IMG/VR virus record: IMGVR_UViG_3300044678_002654
Location: 1 to 64,000 of that record
DNA: 64,000 bases
Source: a virus
Strand: one strand, 5' to 3'
The translations under genes were made by a program, and so were the position numbers. The notes under the pieces are model-generated. The model did no database searches. It saw only the letters and a list, made by a program, of their open reading frames with translations, and was not told where the DNA came from. This document shows positions 49,846 through 57,876 of this stretch, one piece after another; the first letter of the stretch is position 1; each line of letters starts with the position of its first letter.

Positions 49846-51389
49846 TTCACGGGGTGAAACTTGCCGAGCTCCTCACGGAGCTTCAGCCGCAGCAGCAGCG
49901 CCTCGTCGACAAGCTGCGCGCCTCGGGCGGCCTGCTCGCGCTCCACGGCGTCGGAGCTGGCAAGAGCCTCGGATCCATCGCCGCCAAGGAAAACCTCGGC
50001 GTCCCCGCTGAGTTCATCGTCCCTGCGCCCCTCCAGGAGAACATCAAGAAGGAGTTCGTCAAGCACACCGGGGAGATGCCCGACGATGCGCGCGTCCGCT
50101 CCTACGAGAAGGCTGTGCGGTCTGGTGACCTGAACCTCGACGGCCTCGTGGTCTTCGACGAAGCACAGAAGGGGCGTAACCCCGGCACCGGAGCGTCTGA
50201 GCTTCTGAGCAAGGCGCGAGCGGCCAAGTACCGTCTGCTCCTCACGGGGACCGGCGTTTACAACCAGCCCCAGGACATCGCGCCCCTCATCAACTCGGCG
50301 GCAGGAACAGAACGCCTCCCACAAAACGGCTCAAAGTTCAAGAGTCTCTTCGTCGGTGAGAAGGAGCTCAAGCCGGGATGGTTTGATCGGCTTCGCGGCC
50401 TCGAACCGGTGAAGGTGCCTGTACTGAAGAACAAGCAGAAGCTCATCGACGCCGCCACTGGCTACGTCGACGTGCATCAGTCTGGCACAGGCCCTGACTT
50501 CCCTGGGCGCGAGGACGTCGAGCACCACGTGCCGATGTCACCGAGGCAGCTTGAGCTCTACAAGTACCTCGAAGGCCAGATGCCATGGTACCTGCGCGCG
50601 AAGATCCACGCGGGCCTGCCGATGACCAAGCAGGAAGCGCAAGAGCTCAACGCGTTCCAAGGCGCACTGCGACAGGTCTCCAACACCCCGCGCCCCTTCA
50701 TCGAGAAGATGGAGGATGATGAGGAGCTCGCGCTCGCGCCGAAGATCCAGCGGATGGTCGACAACCTTCAAGCCGCTCGAAAGGCCGACCCCAACTTCCG
50801 CGCCTACGTCTACTCGAACTACCTCGGCGGGGGCCTGCACCCGTACGCGAGGGCGCTCGCCAAGGCGGGCATTCCGCACAACCTGTTCACGGGCGAGACC
50901 AACCCCAAGGACCGCGCGCGGATCATTCAGGAGTACAACGAAGGCCAGTCACCGGTCCTCCTCGCATCTGGAGCCGGCAGCGAGGGCCTGGACCTCAAGG
51001 GGACAAAGCTCGTTCAGCTCATGGAGCCCCACTGGAACAACGCGCGGCTCGAACAGGCCATCGGGCGCGGCATCCGGTACAAGTCTCACGCGCACCTCCC
51101 CGACGCAGAGCGCAAGGTGCGGGTGGAGAAGTACTACTCCGTGTTCCCTGACACGCTCGCCACGAAGCTACGCCTCAAGGACAAGGACCGCGCCGTCGAG
51201 CAGTACATGCGCGAGATGAGCGACGTGAAGGGGCAGCTCGCGCGGCAGATCATGGCCGCGATGCAAGAGGCGAGCGACAAGGGCACGAGCCAGATGGCGG
51301 CGATCGCCAAGGCGCGCGCAGCGGCGGAAGAGCAGACGAGCAAGAACGCCGAGTGGCTCGGGGCGCTCGCCGACTACCCTACGGAATGA
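49842..51389 (+). CDS. SNF2/SF2-like DNA helicase or translocase
   Basis: 515 residues. Walker A GVGAGKS with K41, FDEAQKG (motif II, about 111), LLLTGTGVYNQ (motif III), and a C-terminal RecA domain with VLLASGAGSEGLDLKG (motif V) and QAIGRGIRYKSH (motif VI). The layout is like the short SF2 ATPases of large DNA viruses and phages. ATG 49842 overlaps the previous stop and is followed at once by the palindrome (IHGVK); GTG 49854 is an alternative start. Flanked by glycine-zipper proteins. Confidence 0.85.
   Translation: MIHGVKLAELLTELQPQQQRLVDKLRASGGLLALHGVGAGKSLGSIAAKENLGVPAEFIVPAPLQENIKKEFVKHTGEMPDDARVRSYEKAVRSGDLNLDGLVVFDEAQKGRNPGTGASELLSKARAAKYRLLLTGTGVYNQPQDIAPLINSAAGTERLPQNGSKFKSLFVGEKELKPGWFDRLRGLEPVKVPVLKNKQKLIDAATGYVDVHQSGTGPDFPGREDVEHHVPMSPRQLELYKYLEGQMPWYLRAKIHAGLPMTKQEAQELNAFQGALRQVSNTPRPFIEKMEDDEELALAPKIQRMVDNLQAARKADPNFRAYVYSNYLGGGLHPYARALAKAGIPHNLFTGETNPKDRARIIQEYNEGQSPVLLASGAGSEGLDLKGTKLVQLMEPHWNNARLEQAIGRGIRYKSHAHLPDAERKVRVEKYYSVFPDTLATKLRLKDKDRAVEQYMREMSDVKGQLARQIMAAMQEASDKGTSQMAAIAKARAAAEEQTSKNAEWLGALADYPTE
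49846..49858. repeat. 13-bp palindrome copy 23 (GGG spacer)
   Basis: Covers codons 2-6 of the SNF2-like gene, read as IHGVK. Confidence 0.9.
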
Positions 51390-51390
51390 C

Positions 51391-51555
51391 GTGAGACAAG
51401 GTCATCGGCCTTCGAGGAGTGAGACCCACCGACGTACGCGCAAGCCGATCGTCGACAAAGAGTCGACGCCCCGTAGGCCGGCCCCTGCGTCACCACGGCT
51501 CCCGCTCCTCTTCCTCGAAGTGACCCCGCTGCCTGACGACTTCTTCACGGAGTGA
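51391..51555 (+). CDS. 54-aa basic protein
   Basis: GTG start two bases after the helicase stop. The product is Arg/Pro-rich (MRQGHRPSRSETHRRTRKP), then hydrophobic, ending FFTE with its stop inside palindrome copy 24, exactly like four other genes here. That shared ending and the tight placement support it as a real gene. Confidence 0.45.
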   Translation: MRQGHRPSRSETHRRTRKPIVDKESTPRRPAPASPRLPLLFLEVTPLPDDFFTE

Positions 51556-51556
51556 A
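51544..51556. repeat. 13-bp palindrome copy 24 (GGA spacer)
   Basis: At a gene junction, one base before the ATG at 51558; supplies the stop of the 54-aa gene and GGAG for the next. Confidence 0.9.
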
Positions 51557-51557
51557 A

Positions 51558-52202
51558 ATGCAAAACCTCAACGTCGCGTTTCTTCTCACAAAAACCTCGG
51601 CTACTACGACCAAGCAGGCCGCCCCTCTCGACCTCAAGCGCCTCCCCCAAGGTACACAGTACCCGACGCCGTACGAGCTCAAGTGGAAGTCTCCCGGTGG
51701 GCACGGACTTCAGCACGCCGTGAAGCCGGAGATCGTCGATCACGGGCAGCAGACAGGCGGTGACGCATACTACCAGCAGCTCGTCGAGGCGATGAACAAC
51801 GCGAGCCAGCAGGCGGACGCACGGGCGCCGAACGACATCGCGATCGACCAGAAGCTGCAACGCATCGGGGGCGGGGCCACCGGAGCGATGCTCGGAGGCA
51901 TGGGCGGGCTGTTGCTCGGCGGCCTCGGCTACGACTCTCCTGGCATCGGAGCGGCCCTCGGTGGTACGGCGGGCGGATTGCTCGGCTACTACCTCACGAA
52001 GGGCACGCCGAAGAGCCACATGGACTACAACGTCGCCGAAGACCTCGGCGGCACGATCCCGAACCTCTACGCGCGTACGCCGAAGGATGACGAGCTCGAC
52101 GACATCCGGCAGATGCGGCAGGAGTTGGAAGAGCTGAACGCCCGAGACTGGAACCGGGACTTCAACGACCGCGACATGTTCGGGCGTCGGTACGACCCCT
52201 GA
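51558..52202 (+). CDS. glycine-zipper membrane-associated protein B
   Basis: 214 residues. Residues about 102-148 (GGATGAMLGGMGGLLLGGLG and AALGGTAGGLLGYYL) form two Gly-rich hydrophobic helices; the C-terminus is a charged helix with paired Asp/Glu/Arg. Start at ATG 51558 just after the palindrome. Likely partner of proteins A and C. Confidence 0.5.
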   Translation: MQNLNVAFLLTKTSATTTKQAAPLDLKRLPQGTQYPTPYELKWKSPGGHGLQHAVKPEIVDHGQQTGGDAYYQQLVEAMNNASQQADARAPNDIAIDQKLQRIGGGATGAMLGGMGGLLLGGLGYDSPGIGAALGGTAGGLLGYYLTKGTPKSHMDYNVAEDLGGTIPNLYARTPKDDELDDIRQMRQELEELNARDWNRDFNDRDMFGRRYDP

Positions 52203-52216
52203 CACGCCTTTCTGCC

Positions 52217-52228
52217 TAGACTCTGTTC
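52217..52228 (+). promoter_or_regulatory. leaderless promoter of glycine-zipper C
   Basis: TAGACT (52217-52222) exactly six bases before ATG 52229. No clear -35 box. Confidence 0.4.
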
Positions 52229-53278
52229 ATGCCGCTCCCTTCTCTTGGTGGCCTCACCAACGCCTACCGCGCGCTCCCGGGCAGCGCCCGTCGCACGCTC
52301 GTCCACACAGGCATCGGAACCGCTGCGGGCGCCGCCCTCGGCGGCCTCACCGCGCAGGAGGGCCAGCGTGGGCGCGGCGCGCTCACGGGTGGGCTCATCG
52401 GCGGCACGGCGGCGGGCGGCGCGTCCTACCTCGCCAACCGTTCGGCGGGAAAAGCCATCACGGGCCTGCGGGGGCAGAACGCTGGCCTGTCGGACAACGT
52501 CTCAAAGCTCGAAAGCAGCGTCGCGAGCCTCGGGCAAGAGAACGCGCACATCTCAAGCCAGTACGAGAAGGTCCTGGGCAAGTACGACGCGGCAGCGAGC
52601 GCCCGTGACGCGCTTCAGAAGAACTACGAGAACGCGCAGAACGAGATCAACGCTGCTCGCGCCGTGATCAACGGGGGCATGGTCAACCCCGCTGCCCGCT
52701 CGCACGGGCAGCAGTTTGGTACCCCTGGGTCCGGGGCTGTGGCTTCACGTCCTGCGCCCACCGGCGACGGCAGTATGCGCTTCACCCAGCCGGCTCGCGA
52801 CACGATCCCTGACGCGGTGCGCCCGAGCGGCATGTACCCGGCGACGCAGGTCAACCCCATGGCCCCAGTGCACCAGAACACGGCGACGATCCAGACGCCC
52901 GTGACACCTGTGACAAGGCAGCAGTCGGGTGTGTTCCCCGTTCAGCAGCAGAAGGTCGGCGAGGCTTTCCCTTTCCCACTGGACCCCTCTCAGGGGGCCA
53001 TGCTCGGCGGTCTCGGTGGTCTGGTCACGGGCGGTGGGCTCGCGGCCCTTGACCCCGAGACCCGCAACGCGCGCGCCATCCTGCGCAACTCGGCAATCGG
53101 CGGCACGGTCGGCGCCCTCGGCGGCTACGGGCTGACGCTCGGCGGTCTCAACGGCGGTTACAGCGCGGGGCATCACGAGGGGCGCATGAAGGGTTACAAC
53201 GACGGCGCCGAGGATCTCGGCGTTGCCAGTCGCGAGGCGGTAGACGCGCTACTTCGAAACCTCAGACGCTTCGACTGA
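52229..53278 (+). CDS. glycine-zipper plus coiled-coil protein C
   Basis: 349 residues. Two Gly/Ala-rich hairpins near the N-terminus (GIGTAAGAALGGLT, GGLIGGTAAGGASYLA) are followed by a coiled coil (about 80-145), a Pro/Thr/Gln-rich linker, and another glycine-zipper region near 255-310 (AMLGGLGGLVTGGGLAAL). The ending HHEGRMKGYNDGAED is charged. It could form a membrane pore or be an internal virion protein. It overlaps the convergent next gene by 30 bases. Confidence 0.5.
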   Translation: MPLPSLGGLTNAYRALPGSARRTLVHTGIGTAAGAALGGLTAQEGQRGRGALTGGLIGGTAAGGASYLANRSAGKAITGLRGQNAGLSDNVSKLESSVASLGQENAHISSQYEKVLGKYDAAASARDALQKNYENAQNEINAARAVINGGMVNPAARSHGQQFGTPGSGAVASRPAPTGDGSMRFTQPARDTIPDAVRPSGMYPATQVNPMAPVHQNTATIQTPVTPVTRQQSGVFPVQQQKVGEAFPFPLDPSQGAMLGGLGGLVTGGGLAALDPETRNARAILRNSAIGGTVGALGGYGLTLGGLNGGYSAGHHEGRMKGYNDGAEDLGVASREAVDALLRNLRRFD

Positions 53279-53626
53279 ACCCCGCTTGGCTCGCATCTCC
53301 CGTGCGATCTTCGCCGCGTGGGCGAGGCGCTCCGGCAGGTCTCGGGTGTCTGGTGAGTCCATCCCGAGAAGGCACATCACGCAGAAGAACGCGTGACAGA
53401 GGTGCGGCAGCGTCGACTCAGGGTCGTACTTCTCTCCGCCGCGCCACGCCTCGACATGCCGCAGCAGGGCGCTGTAGTACCGAGCGCCCCAGTCGTCGAC
53501 CTCGCGCCAGTTCTCTTCCTTGTACTTGATCGCACCGTAGGTGAGCACGGCCGCTAGCCACGCGTTCGCCGCGCGGTCGATCAGGTGATAGCGCAGCTTT
53601 TCCGAGTCAAACTTCATTCCTGCCAT
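53249..53626 (-). CDS. MazG-like dATP/dGTP pyrophosphohydrolase-type protein (DUF5664)
   Basis: 125 residues. KFDSEKLRYHLIDRAANAWL, AAVLTYGAIKYKEENW, RYYSALLRHVEAWRGGEKYD and LPHLCHAFFCVMCLL match the all-helical DUF5664/MazG-like domain common in phages, whose members hydrolyse nucleoside triphosphates. It would shape the nucleotide pool along with the reductase and ThyX. Start at ATG 53626 with GAGGAG upstream on the minus strand. Confidence 0.75.
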   Translation of the reverse strand: MAGMKFDSEKLRYHLIDRAANAWLAAVLTYGAIKYKEENWREVDDWGARYYSALLRHVEAWRGGEKYDPESTLPHLCHAFFCVMCLLGMDSPDTRDLPERLAHAAKIAREMRAKRGSVEASEVSK

Positions 53627-53708
53627 GAATGCTCCTCGCTATCTGGTATAAGGGAATAGAGACGAGTGTGGTACTCAAGGACGCGGTTCAACTCCGCGTC
53701 GTCTTTGC

Positions 53709-54038
53709 CTACCAAGCATCTGCTGGCAAAAGGTACCCCCGATCGATCACGCCTTGAAGCTCTTCCACGTCGCACGAGCCGCCCATCTTGTTGAGCGTAC
53801 CGTAGGCGTGGAGGAGGTCTTCGGCGTCGGCGAGGCTCATTTGTTTTCCACGGAAGCGGACGTGCGCCTCCAGGCGGAAGCGCTCGATACGCCGTCGCGC
53901 AGCGCTGACGTTGGCGTCGTAGTTGAGGTAGACGTTTTGAAAGCTCGGAGTCCCGAGCGCGTCCACCGTTGCCTTGTCACGCGCGGCGCTGAGCCGTTCC
54001 AACTCGTTGATGAGGTCCTTACCGTTCACTTGTTTCAC
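53709..54038 (-). CDS. hypothetical protein
   Basis: 109 residues. GTG 54038 lies inside palindrome copy 25; GTG 54029 is an alternative start. Charged helices (LINELERLSAARDKATV). Divergent from the gene at 54065 and thus sharing its control region. No family recognised. Confidence 0.5.
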   Translation of the reverse strand: MKQVNGKDLINELERLSAARDKATVDALGTPSFQNVYLNYDANVSAARRRIERFRLEAHVRFRGKQMSLADAEDLLHAYGTLNKMGGSCDVEELQGVIDRGYLLPADAW

Positions 54039-54064
54039 CCCGTGAAAGTTTGTAGCTTACCTGT
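54030..54064 (+). promoter_or_regulatory. leaderless promoter with palindrome in its spacer
   Basis: TTGTTT (54030-54035), 17-bp spacer holding palindrome copy 25, TAGCTT (54053-54058), six bases, ATG 54065. Confidence 0.6.
54034..54046. repeat. 13-bp palindrome copy 25 (CCC spacer)
   Basis: Between two divergent genes. It lies between the -35 and -10 boxes of the promoter at 54030-54058 and covers the GTG start of the minus-strand gene, the position of an operator. Confidence 0.9.
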
Positions 54065-54403
54065 ATGAGTGACGAGACCACCACCAAGCAGCGGGAGCGC
54101 CGCGACACCGCGACGCGCACCAAGGACACCTTCGGCGACATCCAGGAGGGGTTCGGCGACATCCAGCAAGCCCTCTCCCGTCGCGACATCTCGTGGATCA
54201 CGCCGGCCGTGGCCGAGTCCTTTCGGGCACACCTCCGTCGCTTCACCAACGCGATCACGATGATCGACAACACCCTCGACGAGATCGCGCCTGCTGGGCT
54301 TCGCGGGCTCTCGATTCGTGTGGGCGGCGAGATCCCTTCCGCCCCGAGCGGCATGCTCGCTGAGGCCCTGGCCGCCGAGGAGATCAGCCCCGACAAGGAC
54401 TGA
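54065..54403 (+). CDS. hypothetical protein
   Basis: 112 residues, charged and helical (TKDTFGDIQEGFGDIQQA repeats a FGDIQ unit). Expressed from the promoter at 54030 and probably subject to whatever binds the palindrome in it. No family recognised. Confidence 0.55.
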   Translation: MSDETTTKQRERRDTATRTKDTFGDIQEGFGDIQQALSRRDISWITPAVAESFRAHLRRFTNAITMIDNTLDEIAPAGLRGLSIRVGGEIPSAPSGMLAEALAAEEISPDKD

Positions 54404-54435
54404 GCGCCTCCCCGCAGCAGAGCCTCTTCGTACCC

Positions 54436-54462
54436 GCCCGCTGGTGATGTTCTCCAGCGGGC
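54436..54462 (+). terminator. hairpin, weak terminator candidate
   Basis: Nine-base-pair stem GCCCGCTGG / CCAGCGGGC with a nine-base loop between two plus-strand genes; the following GTTCTGCATTC has no T-run, so termination is uncertain. Confidence 0.35.
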
Positions 54463-54483
54463 GTTCTGCATTCAGGAGAAGAC

Positions 54484-54999
54484 ATGGAAGAAAACAAGCC
54501 TTCAAGCAAGACGACCGACGACGCCATGGACATGCTCGGCAACTTCAAGGGCTACTACGCAGCCCTGGCGCGGTTCATCGCCGTGCAGATCGCGCTCATG
54601 CGCGGCCCTTGGTACGACTACGTCAAGGGCAACGAGAAGCTCAACCTCGCGCCCGGCGAGGTCCACAGCTACGCCGTGCGCCTCGCGCTGGAGGCGAGCG
54701 GCCGGATGGAGGGCTACGAGGGCAAGTACCACTTCCTCGGGCTCACCTTCCGTGACAGGGTGTTCGAGAGCGCCGGCAAGAGCTTCTCCTACTCCCACGC
54801 GGGAGAGGAGCGTTCGGTGCACCAGCGCACCGTGACGGTCTGGAAGATCAAGCCGGGCTCCGGGGCTGGGGCGACCCTGGAGCCCATGATGCCGGCCGAC
54901 ATCGCGACCAAGATCGAGCGCGCCAAGAACCGGGAGGCGGAGGTCCGTGCGATGCGGGAGAAGGCGCTCGCCGAAAAGGGGTGCGATGAACGTCCCTGA
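54484..54999 (+). CDS. hypothetical protein upstream of ThyX
   Basis: 171 residues with AGGAGAAG before the ATG. A helical N-terminal half and a beta part (GKYHFLGLTFRDRVFESAG). It overlaps thyX by 14 bases and is probably cotranscribed. No family recognised. Confidence 0.55.
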   Translation: MEENKPSSKTTDDAMDMLGNFKGYYAALARFIAVQIALMRGPWYDYVKGNEKLNLAPGEVHSYAVRLALEASGRMEGYEGKYHFLGLTFRDRVFESAGKSFSYSHAGEERSVHQRTVTVWKIKPGSGAGATLEPMMPADIATKIERAKNREAEVRAMREKALAEKGCDERP

Positions 55000-55843
55000 G
55001 GTCTTCAAGACGGCTAGGGGGACGCGATACCTCAAGGACCCTGGCGTCGTCCACATGACGGAGACGCGGTTCACAGACCGCGCGTTCTTCCGCGAGTTCC
55101 TCGAAGGATTCGGCCAGGGCTTCGAGCTCTACGCCGATGATCTCGATGACGCCATCGAGAGCGGGGCCGCATCCGACGGCGAGCTCGCGATGCAGGTCGC
55201 GGGGCAGATCTGCTACCTCTCGTTCGGCGAGAAGCGCACCCCCTTCGAGGAGAACGCCGACTACGTCGTCAAGATCATGGACGCCGCACACGGCTCCGTG
55301 ATGCACCACTCGGGCTTCGGCTTCATCATCTACGGCGCCGACCGCGCCTTCACCCACGAGCTCGTGCGTCACGGCGCCGGCATCGGCGTCTCGCAGGTCT
55401 CACAGCGGTACGTCGGGCCGGAGACGCTTCGATTCGTCATGCCCTTCGAGGACCAGCAAGATCCTGAGCTCTGCGAGAAGTTCGAGGCGCACATCGACGC
55501 GGCGCGCGTGGCGTATTCCGACCGGATCGAAGATCTCAGACGAGTCATGCCACGCACCGCGACCGAAACGAACACGGAGTGGCGCAAGCGCATCCAGTCA
55601 TCGGCGCGCAGCGTCCTGCCAAACGACGCCGAGGCGCCCCTCTTCTGGAGCGCGAACTTCCGCGCGCTCACGCACGTCTTCAGCATGCGCTGTTCGAAGC
55701 ACGCCGACGTACGAATCCGCCGGCCGATGCTCGAAGTCCTGTCCGTTGCGCAGAACGTCGCCCCGAACGTCTTCGGCCACTTCCAGCGCTTCCGTCTGCC
55801 CGATGGCACCTGGGAAGCGGTGAGCAAGTACCTCAAGCCCTGA
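54986..55843 (+). CDS. thyX: flavin-dependent thymidylate synthase
   Basis: Makes dTMP from dUMP using FAD, NADPH and methylene-tetrahydrofolate. In the 285-residue product LVRHGAGIGVSQVSQRY (from about residue 126) is the ThyX signature; the usual RHR reads RHG, so the third position is changed, and the spacing to the serine is that of the longer RHxAG...S variant. FGFIIYG, FWSANFRALTHVF and RCSKHADVRIR are further family segments. Start at 54986 is chosen for the AAAAGGGG just upstream. With the reductase and MazG-like protein it supplies nucleotides. Confidence 0.9.
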   Translation: MNVPEVFKTARGTRYLKDPGVVHMTETRFTDRAFFREFLEGFGQGFELYADDLDDAIESGAASDGELAMQVAGQICYLSFGEKRTPFEENADYVVKIMDAAHGSVMHHSGFGFIIYGADRAFTHELVRHGAGIGVSQVSQRYVGPETLRFVMPFEDQQDPELCEKFEAHIDAARVAYSDRIEDLRRVMPRTATETNTEWRKRIQSSARSVLPNDAEAPLFWSANFRALTHVFSMRCSKHADVRIRRPMLEVLSVAQNVAPNVFGHFQRFRLPDGTWEAVSKYLKP

Positions 55844-55851
55844 CCGGGCGT

Positions 55852-55864
55852 TTCACTCGGTGAA
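55852..55864. repeat. 13-bp palindrome copy 26 (TCG spacer)
   Basis: Eight bases after thyX; its right arm contains the GTG start of the next gene. Confidence 0.9.
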
Positions 55865-56192
55865 CTACGCACCACCGGACGAGGTGCGCGCCAACGCGGC
55901 GCGCGGCCTCGTTCTCGTAAGCGAAGGCCGTGGCGGCAAAGGGCTCAAGCCAGCGACGGTGCGACAGGCGCGGCGCATCGCGGACGGCAGGGGCCTTGAC
56001 TACGACGAAGCAAAGGTGAACCTCGCGTGGTTCGCCAGATTCGGCGCCTACACCGCCGCAGTAGCTGCGCGCCGACGTGACCCCCAATGCCCAGCCGCCG
56101 TCTCGTGGCTCCTGCACGGCGGCGACGAAGGATGGGAATGGGTCCGCGAGATCGTCGAGATCGACTTTCCACTCCCGCAACGAGGTCCTTGA
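55860..56192 (+). CDS. conserved phage domain protein
   Basis: 110 residues, GTG start within palindrome copy 26. The order VRANAARGLVLVSEGRGGKG, ARRIADGRGLDY, VNLAWFARFGA and VSWLLHGGDEGWEW is a domain found in many phage and plasmid proteins from memory, often fused to others, with no settled function. Overlaps the next ATG. Confidence 0.6.
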   Translation: MNYAPPDEVRANAARGLVLVSEGRGGKGLKPATVRQARRIADGRGLDYDEAKVNLAWFARFGAYTAAVAARRRDPQCPAAVSWLLHGGDEGWEWVREIVEIDFPLPQRGP

Positions 56193-56509
56193 TGGATGAA
56201 CACTGGTCTGGGCTCACACCTCCCGACGCTGCGACTTGTGCGTGGGGTGCACGCGCGATCTACCAAGGGCGGGGCGCTCCCCTGCTCGACTTCCTGCCCG
56301 ACCACCAGAGTTACCGAGGCGCGAAGATCACGAAGAAAGTCTTCAAGGCACTGGTCTCCGAACTTCGTCGCGCGGTCGCTCTGGTGCACCCCGACCCGAC
56401 CACCGACCACACCTACGAAGTCGAGCACCCGAAGCACCCGGGGTGGAGAATCCGCTTCAACCCACGTGCCAGCCACGGGTACATGTACTGTCTGATCTGG
56501 AGAATCTGA
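56192..56509 (+). CDS. hypothetical protein
   Basis: 105 residues, start and stop overlapping both neighbours. Ends RASHGYMYCLIWRI. No family recognised. Confidence 0.5.
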   Translation: MDEHWSGLTPPDAATCAWGARAIYQGRGAPLLDFLPDHQSYRGAKITKKVFKALVSELRRAVALVHPDPTTDHTYEVEHPKHPGWRIRFNPRASHGYMYCLIWRI

Positions 56510-56829
56510 TGCCCAAAGCGGACAACTTCATGGTGCAAGCCGAAAATGCCGAGCGTATGCACCGACAGATGCTTCGCGCGTTCTCGCTGCCGGTCTTCAA
56601 GGAGAACGCCGTTCTCCTGCTCCACTTCCCCGAGCAGGAGCTGAAGGACTGCGTGAGCGTCAAGATCTGTCGCGTCATGCGCGTGGAGACCGGCCACGCC
56701 CTCTTGGACCTGGGTGACGACAAGCGGGTCTGGATGAGCAAGGAGGACGCCGCTTGCCGCAACTGGGCGGCGTACGACTTCTCGGAGGATCGAGGCTTCA
56801 GCTCCCAATCGGTCCCGAAGTCCCAATGA
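56509..56829 (+). CDS. hypothetical protein
   Basis: 106 residues, coupled on both sides. A helical N-terminal part and beta strands (CVSVKICRVMRVETGHALLD). No family recognised. Confidence 0.5.
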   Translation: MPKADNFMVQAENAERMHRQMLRAFSLPVFKENAVLLLHFPEQELKDCVSVKICRVMRVETGHALLDLGDDKRVWMSKEDAACRNWAAYDFSEDRGFSSQSVPKSQ

Positions 56830-57011
56830 TGTACACGAAGTCGGAGCTGCGCGAACTGCCCACGCTCGCGCAAGGGCAGTGCTGCGACCTCAAGGCGGAA
56901 GAGAATGGCCGTCGGTACTGGATCTGCCGCATGGGCGGAGGCGTCACCGTTGAGAAGCTCATCAAGGGGCGTTGGACGATTGTTGCTGGCGCCTGTACTC
57001 AAGGAGAGTGA
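56826..57011 (+). CDS. hypothetical 61-aa protein
   Basis: Small beta-rich protein with CCDLKAEE and YWICRMGGG; overlaps the previous stop. No family recognised. Confidence 0.5.
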   Translation: MMYTKSELRELPTLAQGQCCDLKAEENGRRYWICRMGGGVTVEKLIKGRWTIVAGACTQGE

Positions 57012-57017
57012 AAACAG

Positions 57018-57683
57018 ATGGACCGAATCCCGAAGCCTTTTGAGGTCTACGCCTCCGGCAACAAGCTCGTCTTGATCTACCTCGACGAGGCCCCCGAGAA
57101 CCCGCGCGAGAATTGCGACAACGCCAGCACGATGTGGTGCTGGCACCGTCGCTACAACCTCGGCGACAAGGACAGCGACAAGCCCCGCCACGAAGACTTC
57201 GATGGGTGGGAGGCGATCGCCGAGTACATCCGCGAGAACCACTGCATCCTCGCCATGAAGCCGCTCTACCTGATGGACCACAGCGGCATCTCGATCTCCA
57301 CAGGAGAGTTCGCCTGCCGCTGGGATTCAGGACCGGTCGGGTTCATCTTCGTGACCGAAGACCACCATCTTCGCATGATGAACGATGCAGCCGACAAGGC
57401 GACGCGCGTCGCCTGGGCCGAGAAGGTAATCAGGGGGGACGTCGAGGTCTACGACGACTACCTCACTGGGGCCGTCTTTCGCAGGGAAGTGCTTGACCTC
57501 ACGGCCTTGAACGACACTGATCGCGACAACTGTGGCACGTACTACGGGTACGACCACAAGAAGAGCGGGCTTCTTGCCGACACCGGCTGCGAGGACGCCG
57601 TCGAAATCCGGCTCGATGAGGCGCTGCGGCGTATCAAGGAAGCCGCCGACGAGGCTGGGGTGGAGTTCTATGGCTGGCGCTGA
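57018..57683 (+). CDS. conserved phage protein (DHSGISIST type)
   Basis: 221 residues. LYLMDHSGISISTGEFACRW and DSGPVGFIFV, then YDDYLTGAVF and a NCGTYYG segment, form a pattern frequent in phage and plasmid proteins of unknown function from memory. AAGGAG precedes the ATG. Overlaps the next gene by 14 bases. Confidence 0.65.
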   Translation: MDRIPKPFEVYASGNKLVLIYLDEAPENPRENCDNASTMWCWHRRYNLGDKDSDKPRHEDFDGWEAIAEYIRENHCILAMKPLYLMDHSGISISTGEFACRWDSGPVGFIFVTEDHHLRMMNDAADKATRVAWAEKVIRGDVEVYDDYLTGAVFRREVLDLTALNDTDRDNCGTYYGYDHKKSGLLADTGCEDAVEIRLDEALRRIKEAADEAGVEFYGWR

Positions 57684-57876
57684 ACCCCTGCCGACCGTCC
57701 TGGTCGCGCTGGACAAGTACGACTTCATGATCCTGCTGCAAGCTCTCGCGCTCGTGCAGGAAAAGCACCCGAACTTCTGGTCGAGCGATGAAGCCGCCGA
57801 CCTTGCGAGCATCCGTACGAGAATCTCGGACGCCGCCAAGTCTCTGCCTCCTGCCACAGAAGGGGCCGCACAATGA
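57670..57876 (+). CDS. hypothetical 68-aa protein
   Basis: Helical protein (MAGAEPLPTVLVALDKYDF) whose start lies inside the previous gene in another frame and whose end overlaps the next ATG. No family recognised. Confidence 0.5.
   Translation: MAGAEPLPTVLVALDKYDFMILLQALALVQEKHPNFWSSDEAADLASIRTRISDAAKSLPPATEGAAQ

Noticed and set aside
53645-53652. GGTATAAG as a third member of the twin promoter family
   Set aside because: No CCSAAAA element 24 bp upstream, no AAC-TGTCCAG block and no plus-strand gene follows closely.
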